Of a stretch of DNA of 64,000 nt, positions 9,526 through 18,478 are shown in pieces. Positions within the stretch are counted from its first letter, which is position 1; every line of letters starts with the position of its first letter. Both the position numbers and the translations under genes were made by a program. Under the pieces are notes generated by a model. It did not search any database and was not told where the DNA came from. It worked only from the letters and a program-made list of their open reading frames with translations. Source of the DNA: Eubacteriaceae bacterium (GTDB taxonomy: Bacteria > Bacillota > Clostridia > Peptostreptococcales > Anaerovoracaceae); contig CABIWW010000013.1 in NCBI GenBank assembly GCA_902362435.1, positions 8,958 to 72,957 of the forward strand. The letters run 5' to 3'.

Positions 9526-10590
9526 TCAAATCTGTTTATCTTTATCCGTCCTCATTATTATCTCTTCGGTTTTCCGATTGAGTCCGAAATATATCACGTT
9601 TTCTATGATGCCGGCATTTTTTCTGATGTCGAGCGAGTCGGTGCACCGGCTGAGCATCGCAAGGTAATGGTACAGGTTGAAGCGCAGATCCGGTTCGATC
9701 CGTGCGCGGAATTCGTCTGCGGTCTCGTTCGCGGCGTCGAACTTGAATCGAAAGAGCAGCGGGTTGTATGCGCCTGACTCTATATTTTCATCGATATCGT
9801 CGACCGCGTCTATCATGTAGATCCATTTGCCGAGGTGATATCCTGCGCGTGCCAGCAGCCCGCGCGTGTCATTGCCGGGCGATGCAAAGCCGCACGGTTC
9901 GTCCTGCATGCCGGAAGCGCCGGGAGCATCCGGATCATCAGAGCGTTCGCTGCTGCCGGGCGATGTTCCGATGTATGTACGATCGTCCTGCATGCCGGAA
10001 ATACCGGGATCGCCTCGGTCACCGTGATGTTTATGCTGCGGCGGTTCGCTCCCGTAGACTGTTCGCAGACCTTCGGTGAATATGTCTTCCATTATCTTCG
10101 AAAATGCTTCGGCCGCCATGTCTATGCTGGCGCATTTTTCTCGTTCGAGTGCGGAAAGCGCAGACAGGTGGTTTTCTATGCTGCTGCAAAGCTCCGGGTA
10201 CAGGCGGTTCAGTCTGCGGAAGATCCGCTTCATCATCAGCATCACAGGCTTTGCGTAGGCCTTGCCTTCGTCAGCTGCGTCATCGGCAAGTTTGTACCAG
10301 GCGAGTATCAGCATGACGTCTCCCGCATAGTCTATGGCACGATTGCGGATCACTGTCTTTTTCTTTATGACAGGATGCGCGATGCAGTGCTCCTGAACGG
10401 GGGTATCGCTTTCATCGCTGAGCGAGGCGAGCAGTATCGCCAGGAAAGCCGCATCGTAGCTCAGCGCCATGCGCGGCAGCTGGCCGTATCTGCGGCCTAT
10501 GGATTTGCATACGCCGCAGTAGTAACCTGTATATACCTCGTATTCGCGGACCTTGAGTTCACCCTTGTCGATCTTTACATAACCTAACAT
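9526..10590 (-). CDS. DUF5685 family protein
   Basis: A 354-residue soluble protein with the DUF5685 hallmark N-terminus (MLGYVKIDKGELKVREYEVY), then a CGVC motif near residue 25 that could bind metal, and mostly helical sequence. The function of the family is unknown. Residues about 190-240 are an inserted low-complexity segment made of two near copies of a 28-residue unit (PGxSGMQD); the DNA copies are about 84 nt apart. The ATG at 10590 is fixed by the family start but has no ribosome site within 15 nt; GATAGT lies 9 nt upstream, so a leaderless transcript is possible. First gene of the set with the J-domain and membrane proteins. Confidence 0.82.
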   Translation of the reverse strand: MLGYVKIDKGELKVREYEVYTGYYCGVCKSIGRRYGQLPRMALSYDAAFLAILLASLSDESDTPVQEHCIAHPVIKKKTVIRNRAIDYAGDVMLILAWYKLADDAADEGKAYAKPVMLMMKRIFRRLNRLYPELCSSIENHLSALSALEREKCASIDMAAEAFSKIMEDIFTEGLRTVYGSEPPQHKHHGDRGDPGISGMQDDRTYIGTSPGSSERSDDPDAPGASGMQDEPCGFASPGNDTRGLLARAGYHLGKWIYMIDAVDDIDENIESGAYNPLLFRFKFDAANETADEFRARIEPDLRFNLYHYLAMLSRCTDSLDIRKNAGIIENVIYFGLNRKTEEIIMRTDKDKQI

Positions 10591-10601
10591 AAGGACAGAC
10601 T

Positions 10602-10617
10602 ATCACAAATATGTGAT
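10602..10617. repeat. 16-bp palindrome in the DUF5685 promoter region
   Basis: ATCACA-AATA-TGTGAT, perfect 6-bp arms, 12 nt upstream of the DUF5685 start codon and overlapping the expected promoter. A CRP/FNR-like or other dimeric regulator site is possible; no regulator gene is adjacent. Confidence 0.4.
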
Positions 10618-10647
10618 GATTTCAAATGGAGAAAAGGTGAAGATTTC

Positions 10648-12786
10648 CTATTTTCTGACGATCCTGTAATACAGCCTGGATGTGAGCAGATACACGACGA
10701 TGTAGAACACCGTGAATGCCAGGAAACATCCCGCTGTGCAAAGCGCGAACAGCTTCTTGTCGAACAGGTTCATCAGCGTCATCACCCTGAAAATGAACGG
10801 GAAGTCGAACGCCACGTGGATGCCGGCCGTGACGAGAGGCAGGAAGAACACGATCAGTATCTGCGAGTTGATCGATCTGCGGACTTCGGTATGGCTCATC
10901 CCCACATTCTGCAGTATCTCGAATCGTTTTCTGTCCTCGTAGCCCTCCGTCAGCTGTTTGTAGTACATTATCAGCACGGTAGCCATCAGGAACAGCAGGC
11001 CGAGGAAGATGCCGATGAAGAACAGACCGGTAAAATCAGCTGTATAAGACACTGATTCTACGCTCCTGCACTGGAGGGAGACTGTGCTGCCCGGCGCTGT
11101 ATCGTTTTCGCCGGCACTATCATTGGTAGCGGCACCGCTGTTCTGATCCGAGTGGCTCTTCGCATCCGGGCTGCTGTTCTGATCCGCACTGCTGCCCGCA
11201 TCCAGACCGCTGATCGCTGCCAGGGCTTGATCATATACACGTCCGATGGCATCGCTGTTTTCTTTGGGATCGCCCTTGATGTCAGTCATGTAGTTGAAGC
11301 TGATAAACGACTGGTCATCGCCCGAAAGCTCGGCTGATGTCTCGAGGATCTTTTCGATCACGGAAATATCCTTCACGATGATGAAGCAGCCGCTGTTTAT
11401 AGATGCGACGATATTGCTGTTTCTGATCATGGAATCGAGCTCGCCACTGATATCGAACTGCTGTCCGTCGATAGTCAATGTATCGCTGCCTGATCCGGGA
11501 GCCTCAGATGAGCCGGTATAGTACACAAGCACGTCGCTGTCACTGTCGAGCTTCATGTGGCGGCCGCTGCAGCGGTTGTAGTCTTCGAGCGGGATGAATA
11601 CCAGAGTCGAGATCTGGTCGAGCATATCCACTGCAGACGAGCTCTGATATATGTCGGGATCTGTAGTGAATCCGCCTGACTTTTCATCGTAGAATGCGTT
11701 TATTGAAAGATCCCGGTATGTGATCGCGTCTTTTCCGGCAAGGCCTTCTTTGCTGATCGCATCATCCAGCAGTGAGGCTGCTTCGGGAGCACCCGGGTCA
11801 TCGACCGATGCGGTCATCACAAACTCGGCAGGGTAGCGTATCCTGAGCATTTCATTCGATCCGAGGTACATGAACATAGTTGCGGAAACCATTACGAGCA
11901 CCATAGTGGAAAGGATGCAGATGTTCGCGAGGCCTGCCGCGTTTCGTTTCATCCTGTAAAGCATCGACGAGATGCTGATGAAGTGCTTTGTTCTGTAATA
12001 GTAATTCTTGTTTTTTCGCAGCAGCTTCAGCAGTGCGATACTGCCTGCGGTGAACAGCAGGTATGTACCCGCGATGACGAGCACTACGGCCGCGAAGAAC
12101 AGCATGAATGCCGTGATCGGATTCTTTACAGTAACAGCGATATAATAACCGGCGCCGAGAAGGATGACTCCGAGCACTGCCAGCGCCCATTTCGCTTTGG
12201 GCTCGCGTTCGCCTGCGCTGTCACTCCTGAGGAGCTCGACTGGGCGCGCTTTGTGTATCAGCCTGATGGAGTTCAGCAGCATCAGCATGAATATGGCTCC
12301 TGTCAGAATTAGGCTTTTTGCTATAGCAGAGCCTGATATGTAAAACCCCACAGGAACCGCAGCGCCGAGCATTTTCAATAGTATCAGGTATATCAGCTTG
12401 TCGAGCAGTATCCCGAAAACCGTACCGCACACTGCGACGACTATATAAGTATATAAAGTCTCGAACGCGATGATCTTCGCGATATGGCGCTTTTCCATAC
12501 CTAGGATGTTGTAAAGCCCGAACTCGCCCTGCCTGCGTTTCAGCAGAAAGCTGTTGACATAAAACAGGAAGATCACAGCGAAGATCGAGACGATCAGCTG
12601 TCCCATGTTCATGTAACTCCTGATGATGCTGCCGCCCCACAGATCGGTCAGGCTGCTGTTGTCTCCGAGCGAGCATATTATGTAATATATCGCCGCCGTG
12701 AACGTGCAGGCGATCATGTACGGCAGATATATCCTGCGGTTTTTGATGATGTTGCTGAACGCCATGCCGAGGTAGATCCTAATCAT
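10648..12786 (-). CDS. ABC transporter permease, BceB/FtsX type
   Basis: A 712-residue membrane protein. An FtsX-type half lies at the N-terminus (helices near residues 15-35, 55-80, 105-135, 150-175, 200-220 and 225-250), one helix lies near 285-305, a large extracellular domain spans about 310-590, and three helices follow at the C-terminus. This is the BceB plan, in which the big loop senses or binds a peptide antibiotic. The loop carries an Asp/Ser/Gly-rich filler (about residues 530-565). The ATG at 12786 overlaps the ATPase stop by 8 nt, so the two are translationally coupled; a 24-codon longer frame is rejected. Exports or removes peptide antibiotics such as bacitracin-like compounds by family analogy. 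Confidence 0.88.
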   Translation of the reverse strand: MIRIYLGMAFSNIIKNRRIYLPYMIACTFTAAIYYIICSLGDNSSLTDLWGGSIIRSYMNMGQLIVSIFAVIFLFYVNSFLLKRRQGEFGLYNILGMEKRHIAKIIAFETLYTYIVVAVCGTVFGILLDKLIYLILLKMLGAAVPVGFYISGSAIAKSLILTGAIFMLMLLNSIRLIHKARPVELLRSDSAGEREPKAKWALAVLGVILLGAGYYIAVTVKNPITAFMLFFAAVVLVIAGTYLLFTAGSIALLKLLRKNKNYYYRTKHFISISSMLYRMKRNAAGLANICILSTMVLVMVSATMFMYLGSNEMLRIRYPAEFVMTASVDDPGAPEAASLLDDAISKEGLAGKDAITYRDLSINAFYDEKSGGFTTDPDIYQSSSAVDMLDQISTLVFIPLEDYNRCSGRHMKLDSDSDVLVYYTGSSEAPGSGSDTLTIDGQQFDISGELDSMIRNSNIVASINSGCFIIVKDISVIEKILETSAELSGDDQSFISFNYMTDIKGDPKENSDAIGRVYDQALAAISGLDAGSSADQNSSPDAKSHSDQNSGAATNDSAGENDTAPGSTVSLQCRSVESVSYTADFTGLFFIGIFLGLLFLMATVLIMYYKQLTEGYEDRKRFEILQNVGMSHTEVRRSINSQILIVFFLPLVTAGIHVAFDFPFIFRVMTLMNLFDKKLFALCTAGCFLAFTVFYIVVYLLTSRLYYRIVRK

Positions 12787-13549
12787 TGTGACCACCGCCT
12801 GTCGCCATAGTCGTGAGTGTGTCGGAAATGCGCTGGAACATCTCTTCAGAAGTGGCATTTCCGCGGTACATCTGGTGGAATACCGTTCCGTCGCTGATGA
12901 AGAGGACTCTGCCTGCGTGGCTTGCAGCCTTGACCGAGTGGGTCACCATCACGATGGTCTGTCCTTCGCGGTTGATCATGCTGAAAAGCTTCAGCAGCTC
13001 GTCTGCGGAACGCGAGTCGAGCGCGCCTGTCGGTTCATCTGCCAGGATCAGCTGCGGTGAGGTTATCAGTGCGCGGGCGACTGCTGCACGCTGTTTCTGT
13101 CCGCCGGAGACCTCGTAAGGGTATTTGTAGAGAATGTCGGAGATGCCGAGCATCGCTGCCAGCGGCTTGAGTCTCTTGCTCATCTCGCCGTATTTTTTGC
13201 CGGAAAGCACCAGCGGCAGGAAAATGTTGTCCTTGAGGTTGAACGTGTCGAGCAGGTTGAAGTCCTGAAACACGAATCCCAGGTTGCTGCGCCTGAATGC
13301 GGACAGTTCCTTTTCACTGATCGCAGTGATATCATTGCCGCTGAGCAGTACCTGGCCGCGCGTCGGTTTATCGAGCGCCGCGAGTATATTGAGCAGTGTC
13401 GTCTTGCCTGAGCCTGACTCTCCCATGATGGCGATGTATTCGCCTTTTTCTACGGAAAGGTTCACGTTCCTGAGAGCAGTCACGCTGGTGCCGCCGAATC
13501 GTGTGGTGTACACTTTCTGCAGGCCTTTTACTTCGAGTAAAACAGTCAT
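12779..13549 (-). CDS. ABC transporter ATP-binding protein, BceA type
   Basis: A 256-residue ATPase of the MacB/LolD/BceA group. Walker A GESGSGKTT lies near residue 42, the Q-loop FVFQDFNLL near 95, the signature VSGGQKQR near 145, Walker [13 protein letters not shown] near 167, and the H-loop VTHS near 207. All catalytic parts are intact. It powers the permease encoded next in the operon. Start ATG with GGAGG 8 nt upstream. An imperfect palindrome and a terminator separate it from the two-component genes, so it probably has its own, kinase-controlled promoter. Confidence 0.92.
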   Translation of the reverse strand: MTVLLEVKGLQKVYTTRFGGTSVTALRNVNLSVEKGEYIAIMGESGSGKTTLLNILAALDKPTRGQVLLSGNDITAISEKELSAFRRSNLGFVFQDFNLLDTFNLKDNIFLPLVLSGKKYGEMSKRLKPLAAMLGISDILYKYPYEVSGGQKQRAAVARALITSPQLILADEPTGALDSRSADELLKLFSMINREGQTIVMVTHSVKAASHAGRVLFISDGTVFHQMYRGNATSEEMFQRISDTLTTMATGGGHND

Positions 13550-13571
13550 ATTTATGCCTCCTTGAATCCTG

Positions 13572-13590
13572 TTGATCTATCATGTATCAA
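13572..13590. promoter_or_regulatory. Imperfect palindrome upstream of the Bce-like ATPase
   Basis: TTGATCTA-TCA-TGTATCAA, 8-bp arms with one mismatch, 23 nt upstream of the ATPase start. In Bce systems the response regulator binds a dyad just upstream of the transporter genes, so this is a candidate site. No convincing -10 box is visible. Confidence 0.3.
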
Positions 13591-13602
13591 TGGTAACAGA
13601 TC

Positions 13603-13646
13603 AAAAACGACGCAGCCATTCATCTGTCTTACGATCGCTGCGTCGT
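13603..13646 (-). terminator. Terminator between kinase and ABC genes
   Basis: A 10-bp stem ACGACGCAGC/GCTGCGTCGT (13637-13646 with 13607-13616) followed on the minus strand by TTTTTG. It separates the response-regulator/kinase transcript from the transporter genes. Confidence 0.85.
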
Positions 13647-13704
13647 ATCTTTCATTTTTGTAATGTTCGCCGGCAGTCGTGCCGGCGGCCTCAGATGGGA
13701 AGGA

Positions 13705-14706
13705 TCATTCGGGCGTGATCTCGTATGTCTGCAGGTCGATCTTCACGGTCGTGCCTTTGCCGACTTCCGAGCTGATCGTCATCGAGTGCGAGAGACGCAT
13801 CAGTATCTCTTTGCACAGATACAGGCCGAGCCCGGTGGATTTTCTGAAAGTGCGGCCGTTGTAGCCGGTGAAGCCCTTTTCGCCGATACGCGGGATATCT
13901 TCCGGTGCGATCCCGATGCCTGTGTCGCTGATAATGAGAGTTTTAGGAGTTTCATATGATATGGAAATGCTGCCGCTGCTCGTGTATTTCAGGGAGTTCG
14001 ACAGGATCTGCTCTATCACGAAGCCGAGCCATTTCTCGTCAGTATTGACGATGAGAGCGGTATCTTCGATGTTGAGACGTATTTTTTTGGAAATGAAAAG
14101 CGGAGCGTATTTGCGGACCGACTGTTTCACGATGGAGTCGAGGCTGTGTTGCTTTATCACGTAGTCAGTCTGTTCGGCCTCGAGCCTGACATATGAGAGC
14201 GCCATGCTGACGTACTGCTCTATCTTGAACAGCTGCACATTCATCGGCGAGCTCTTTTCCTGATCCTGCAGCAGCATATGCATCGCGGAGATCGGAACTT
14301 TGATCTGGTGCACCCACATCGCATAGTAGTCCTGCATCTGGTTCCTAGATCCTGTGCTTTCGGCGATCACTGCATTGCGGTCTTTGTAAAGCCTGCGGAT
14401 CAGGTCTGTGTATGCACGGTCGACAGCGTTTTCGGGGCGGGGCAGTGAATCGAGCGATTCGGTGATCACATCAGCGGCAAGCAGGAGCGCGCTCAGCTTT
14501 TTATAATATGAAGAAAAATCATATATCGCGCAGAACACGCATATGACGGCACATATCAGCGCCGCGTAGAGCACAGCGTAGGTATTTGCATCATAAAGAA
14601 AAAACACTCCTGCAAAGATCAGCGAAAAGATGCAGAAGCGTATGATCCGGGGCAGTCGGCTGCGGATGTATGTCCGGATGGCGATAGATCTTATGTTGTT
14701 TTTCAT
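13705..14706 (-). CDS. Sensor histidine kinase, BceS (intramembrane-sensing) type
   Basis: A 333-residue kinase. Two membrane helices (about 20-40 and 43-63) are joined by only a few residues, so there is no extracellular sensor; such kinases receive the signal from the partner permease. The H-box is HQIKVPISAMH, the typical form of this group, and the ATP domain shows the N-box EQILSNSLKY, G1 DTGIGI and G2 GLGLYL. The start is the ATG at 14706, which overlaps the regulator stop as ATGA. A longer frame that reads back through the regulator gene is an artefact. The partner is the response regulator immediately upstream. Confidence 0.92.
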   Translation of the reverse strand: MKNNIRSIAIRTYIRSRLPRIIRFCIFSLIFAGVFFLYDANTYAVLYAALICAVICVFCAIYDFSSYYKKLSALLLAADVITESLDSLPRPENAVDRAYTDLIRRLYKDRNAVIAESTGSRNQMQDYYAMWVHQIKVPISAMHMLLQDQEKSSPMNVQLFKIEQYVSMALSYVRLEAEQTDYVIKQHSLDSIVKQSVRKYAPLFISKKIRLNIEDTALIVNTDEKWLGFVIEQILSNSLKYTSSGSISISYETPKTLIISDTGIGIAPEDIPRIGEKGFTGYNGRTFRKSTGLGLYLCKEILMRLSHSMTISSEVGKGTTVKIDLQTYEITPE

Positions 14707-15377
14707 TCTATTATATACCCCATTCCTTTTTTGGTCTTTATCAGGTCGGTGATCCCGATGGACGCCAGTGCCTTTCGAAGGCGCGTGATGTTGACCGACA
14801 GCGTGTTCTCGTCCACGAAGCAGTCGGTCTCCCACAGCCTGTTCATGAGCGTGTCGCGCGTGACGACCTGCCCTTTGCTTTCCATGAGTATCGTGAGTAT
14901 CTTGTTCTCGTTTTTGGAAAGCTCCAGCTTTCGGTCTTCGAACGAGACGCTGCATGCGGAGCTGTTGAGGATCACGCCGTTGTGCTGCAGCACGGCGGGG
15001 CGGCTCGCGGTGAAGTCGTAGGTCCTGCGCAGGAGCGCCTGGATCTTGGCGAGCAGCATGTCCATGTCGAAAGGTTTTGCGACGAAATCGTCGGCGCCCA
15101 TGTTTATCGCCATCACGATGTTCATGTTGTCTCCCGCGGAAGATATGAACATGACGGGGACTTCGGATATCCTGCGGATCTCGCGGCACCAGTGGTAGCC
15201 GTTGAAGAAGGGCAGGGATATATCCATCAGCACGAGGTGAGGCTCCAGTGCGATGGTCTGGGAAAGCACGTTTCTGAAGTCCGTGCAGACTTTTGACTCA
15301 AAACCCCAGCTCGTGAGCTTTTCTGCGATCGAATATGCTATTGTTTCGTCGTCTTCGACGATGAATATCCTGTACAC
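14703..15377 (-). CDS. Response regulator, OmpR/BceR type
   Basis: A 224-residue DNA-binding regulator. The receiver domain (1-115) has the acidic pair VEDDE, phospho-acceptor Asp in VLMDISLP, Ser/Thr in ISSAG and Lys in AKPFD. The winged-helix domain (about 125-224) has the OmpR-type pattern with LSKNENKIL and RLRKAL. The start is GTG at 15377 with AAAGGAGG 5 nt upstream. Phosphorylated by the kinase, it should activate the adjacent transporter genes. It lies only 18 nt downstream of the M20 gene with no terminator between, so it can be read from the M20 promoter. Confidence 0.93.
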   Translation of the reverse strand: MYRIFIVEDDETIAYSIAEKLTSWGFESKVCTDFRNVLSQTIALEPHLVLMDISLPFFNGYHWCREIRRISEVPVMFISSAGDNMNIVMAINMGADDFVAKPFDMDMLLAKIQALLRRTYDFTASRPAVLQHNGVILNSSACSVSFEDRKLELSKNENKILTILMESKGQVVTRDTLMNRLWETDCFVDENTLSVNITRLRKALASIGITDLIKTKKGMGYIIE

Positions 15378-15395
15378 CGGAGCCTCCTTTCGGGA

Positions 15396-16577
15396 CTATG
15401 CGAGTATGCGTCTGTAGAGCTCGAATCCGCTCAGCAGTACTTTTTCATCGAAGTCGAAATCGACGCTGTGGAGCGGGATGCCTGTGCCTGTGCCGAGCAG
15501 GAAAAATACTGCGGGCGCGTAGTGACCGTAGAACGAGAAGTCCTCTGAGATCACGAGCGGCTCTGCGAATTCCTCGTATCCGCCCGGAAGTCCTCTGAGC
15601 ACCGGCAGTATCTCATTGTAGAGATCGACGTCATTGATCACAGGCGGGTAGCCTTCGCTGTTGGAAAACTCTGTGCTGCAGCCGTATTCGTCTGCTATCT
15701 CGGTGAGCGTGCTCCTGAGCAGGTTTATTATCATGTTGAAATTCTCTTCGCTGAATGCGCGGACCGTGCCGAGGAAATGCGTGTAGTCGGAAACTATATT
15801 TCTGGCGTAGCCGCTGACCATCTTGCCGATGTGGATGATAGTCTTGTCTTCCGGCTCTTTCTGCGGTGCGCGCGGCAGATCGCCGACCCCTTCTGGGAAG
15901 CGCGGTACTGCACCCGGGATCTGTGCGTGCTTTGCATAAACACGTCTGAGATATTCGGTGCCTATGTAAAGCGCATCGATGCCTTCGTAAGGCGCTGTGC
16001 CGTGTGCGGCTTTGCCGTATATGTCTATGTTGATTTCGGCTGATTTCGGCATCAGCGCGTGCGGTCTGGATGCGATCTTTCCTGCGTCGATGAACGGCCA
16101 CATGTGTATGCCGAAGACTTTTGTCACATTATATGTTGTAAAGATGCCGCTCTGGCATATCTCCTTGGCGCCGCCGAGCGTCTCCTCGGCCGGCTGGAAG
16201 ATCAGCAGCACGTTGCATTTCAGCTCGTCGAGGGTGTTCACGTACTGTCCGAGCGTCAGGACCATCGCCATGTGTCCGTCGTGCCCGCAGGCGTGCATTT
16301 TGTTTTCGTGTGTGGAACGGTAGCTGCACGTGTTCGTTTCCTGGACAGGCAGTCCGTCCATGTCGGCGCGGAACGCGTACGTTTCTTTCTGTCCTTTGTC
16401 GAAATATGCGCAGATGCCGGATCCGCAGAGGAATGTGAGTCTGCAGTTCAGCTGCTCGAGCACGGAAAGCAGATATTTTTTCGTTTCCGGCAGGTCGCGG
16501 TCAAGCTCCGGTATCATGTGCAGGTTTCGCCTGTGTGTTTTCAGTAATTCTTCGTAGTTCAGTTCTGTATTGTTCAT
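15396..16577 (-). CDS. M20 family amidohydrolase
   Basis: A 393-residue zinc-dependent amidohydrolase of the HipO/AmhX group, which removes acyl groups from amino acids or cleaves dipeptides. Metal-site motifs are ACGHDGHM (about residue 95), QPAEETLGGA (about 130) and FGIHMWP (about 155), with the dimerisation domain at about 175-295 and a late His near the C-terminus. The start is the ATG at 16577 with GGGG 9 nt upstream and where the family begins; a longer open frame of 67 codons upstream contains the promoter and is rejected. It is followed by the response regulator on the same strand. Confidence 0.92.
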   Translation of the reverse strand: MNNTELNYEELLKTHRRNLHMIPELDRDLPETKKYLLSVLEQLNCRLTFLCGSGICAYFDKGQKETYAFRADMDGLPVQETNTCSYRSTHENKMHACGHDGHMAMVLTLGQYVNTLDELKCNVLLIFQPAEETLGGAKEICQSGIFTTYNVTKVFGIHMWPFIDAGKIASRPHALMPKSAEINIDIYGKAAHGTAPYEGIDALYIGTEYLRRVYAKHAQIPGAVPRFPEGVGDLPRAPQKEPEDKTIIHIGKMVSGYARNIVSDYTHFLGTVRAFSEENFNMIINLLRSTLTEIADEYGCSTEFSNSEGYPPVINDVDLYNEILPVLRGLPGGYEEFAEPLVISEDFSFYGHYAPAVFFLLGTGTGIPLHSVDFDFDEKVLLSGFELYRRILA

Positions 16578-16608
16578 TGTTATATCCCCTGTTGTTTTAT
16601 TCAAAAGT

Positions 16609-16637
16609 ATTGTACAGGTTTCGCGGCTGTGTATCAA
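16609..16637 (-). promoter_or_regulatory. Promoter of the M20 gene
   Basis: On the minus strand TTGATA (16637-16632), a 17-nt spacer, TACAAT (16614-16609), 32 nt upstream of the start codon. Confidence 0.65.
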
Positions 16638-16701
16638 GTGGTTTGTGATAGGAGAATGCTTGAAATTGCTAACTTTATCGGATGCATATAGTCGAGTCAT
16701 C

Positions 16702-16752
16702 ACATTTTTTCGGGCCTGATTTGGCTGAATGACTACATTTTTTCGGGTCTGA
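16702..16752. repeat. Two tandem copies of an 18-nt element
   Basis: ACATTTTTTCGGGCCTGA at 16702-16719 and ACATTTTTTCGGGTCTGA at 16735-16752 differ at one base and lie exactly 33 nt apart. They sit between the divergent M20 and nucleotidyltransferase genes. Function unknown. Confidence 0.7.
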
Positions 16753-16849
16753 AATGGAAAAAACTGCATGCCAGACAAATGAAAGAAGCGCCCGGACGTG
16801 CAGGAGGGCTGCCGCTTTGCAAAAAATCACACAGGGTGAATGGCATGCG

Positions 16850-16858
16850 TGGTATAAT
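16850..16858 (+). promoter_or_regulatory. Extended -10 promoter of the nucleotidyltransferase gene
   Basis: TG at 16850-16851, one base, then TATAAT at 16853-16858. There is no good -35 box, as is usual for extended -10 promoters. It lies 37 nt upstream of the start. Confidence 0.65.
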
Positions 16859-16895
16859 CATACTGTTAGACTCAGTATGCATGGAGGCGCAAGGT

Positions 16896-18461
16896 ATGAG
16901 AGACATCAGATCGATATATGAATTCAGAGCAGGGTGTACGGCGGTGAGAATGCTGAAAGCGGCAGGGCATAAGGCGTATTTTGTCGGCGGATGTGTACGG
17001 GACGAGATGACGAGGCGGATGAGCAGACCGTCTGCGGAAGATATTTTCGGCTCCTGCCGGTATGCGCGTGCGTTGACAGATGAGCCGCATCTGCGCGGAA
17101 GCAGTAACATGATAGATATCGACATAACCACGAGCGCTACGCCCGAAGAGATGATGCGCATTTTCCATGGCATGAAGATAATCAAGACAGGTATAAAACA
17201 CGGAACGATCACTCTGATCGCTGAGGCAGACGGTGGTGATGCGCCGCAGAACGAGAGCGGAGCGGATCAGAGAACCGGCGGGCAGGCTGGATCGGAGATC
17301 CTGGCAGAGTGCGGAGAGTCGGATAAAAGTGTGCGTATGGTGCCGCTGGAAATAACGACGTACAGGACAGAATCGGGATATTCTGACTGCAGGCACCCGG
17401 ACAGCGTGGGATTCACGAGATCGCTCGAGGAGGACCTGAAACGCAGGGATTTTACGGTGAATGCGCTGGCGATGGATGAAAACGGCAGCATCACGGATAT
17501 CCTCGGGGCGTCGGAAGACCTTAGGAATCGCGTGCTGCGTGCGGTGGGAGATCCTGACGAGCGGTTCAGAGAAGACGCGCTAAGGATAATGCGCGCGATG
17601 AGGTTTGCGTCTGTGCTGGGATTCAGGATCGAGGAGAAGACCGAGGCGGCGATGTTCAGGAACGGCGGGCTGCTTAAAAAACTGTCGGTGGAGCGGGTCT
17701 TTTCGGAGTTCAGGAAACTGGTGACAGGAAAGTATGCGCCTAATGTGGTGCGGAGATACATAGACGTGCTAGGCGAAGTGTTCCCCGAGCTTTACGCGAT
17801 GAAAGGCTTCGATCAGCGCAACAAGTACCACAAATACGATGTGCTGGAGCATTGCATACATGCTATGGAGGCAGTGAAGACGACTCCTGAAAACCGCGAA
17901 TATATGAAGACTGCGGCGCTTTTCCACGATATAGGAAAGCCGCTCACTTATTCGCCGGATGATACGGGCCGGGGCCATTTCTTCGGGCATGCGGCGAAGG
18001 GCGCGGAGGTCACTGCGGAGATAATGAAGCGGTTCAGGGTCGACAAGGCGTTTGCGGACAGGGTGGTGCTGCTGGTGAAGTATCACGACATGCTGTTCGA
18101 AAGCGACGAGCGGCTGCTGAAAAAATGGATGAGAAAATTCACGCCGGAGGTGCTGTTCGAGATACTTGCGATCAAGTTTGCGGACAATCTGGCGACGGGC
18201 AACATGACAGAAGCGCTCAAAGTGAAATTCAGCGAGATAGAAATGATGATGCGTGGAATACTAGAGCAGGAGCAGTGTTTTTCGCTAAAGGCTCTGGCGG
18301 TCGGCGGCAGCGATCTGCTGGCTGCGGGGATGGAGCCGGGACCTGCGGTCGGAGCGATGCTGGAGGTGCTGCTGGAAAAGGTCACGGACGGTGAGCTGGA
18401 AAACTCGAAGGACGTGCTGATGACTGAAGCGGAGCGCATCATGAGTGCGAATCACGGATGA
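16896..18461 (+). CDS. cca: CCA-adding / poly(A) polymerase family nucleotidyltransferase with HD domain
   Basis: A 521-residue class II nucleotidyltransferase that adds or repairs the CCA end of tRNA. The head has GGCVRDEM (about residue 29) and the metal motif DIDITTSATPEEM (about 70), followed by the RDFTVNALAMD motif and neck/body helices. The C-terminal half has an HD phosphohydrolase domain (FHDIGKP). It is longer than usual because a Gly/Asp/Glu-rich filler of about 40 residues (about 112-150) splits the head domain. The ATG at 16896 follows GGAGG by 8 nt; a 39-codon extension contains the promoter and is rejected. The stop overlaps a possible upstream start of the next gene (ATGA). 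Confidence 0.9.
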   Translation: MRDIRSIYEFRAGCTAVRMLKAAGHKAYFVGGCVRDEMTRRMSRPSAEDIFGSCRYARALTDEPHLRGSSNMIDIDITTSATPEEMMRIFHGMKIIKTGIKHGTITLIAEADGGDAPQNESGADQRTGGQAGSEILAECGESDKSVRMVPLEITTYRTESGYSDCRHPDSVGFTRSLEEDLKRRDFTVNALAMDENGSITDILGASEDLRNRVLRAVGDPDERFREDALRIMRAMRFASVLGFRIEEKTEAAMFRNGGLLKKLSVERVFSEFRKLVTGKYAPNVVRRYIDVLGEVFPELYAMKGFDQRNKYHKYDVLEHCIHAMEAVKTTPENREYMKTAALFHDIGKPLTYSPDDTGRGHFFGHAAKGAEVTAEIMKRFRVDKAFADRVVLLVKYHDMLFESDERLLKKWMRKFTPEVLFEILAIKFADNLATGNMTEALKVKFSEIEMMMRGILEQEQCFSLKALAVGGSDLLAAGMEPGPAVGAMLEVLLEKVTDGELENSKDVLMTEAERIMSANHG

Positions 18462-18478
18462 AAAGAGGTAATACGAAA

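Noticed and set aside
14707..15189. Open frame extending the histidine kinase upstream by about 160 codons
   Set aside because: It runs antiframe through the response-regulator gene; the ATG at 14706 overlaps the regulator stop in the usual ATGA form and fits the family.
16668..16674. GCTAACT near the M20 promoter as a further member of the GTTAG/CTAAC set
   Set aside because: Only a half-site; the opposite arm matches 3 of 5 bases, which is expected by chance.
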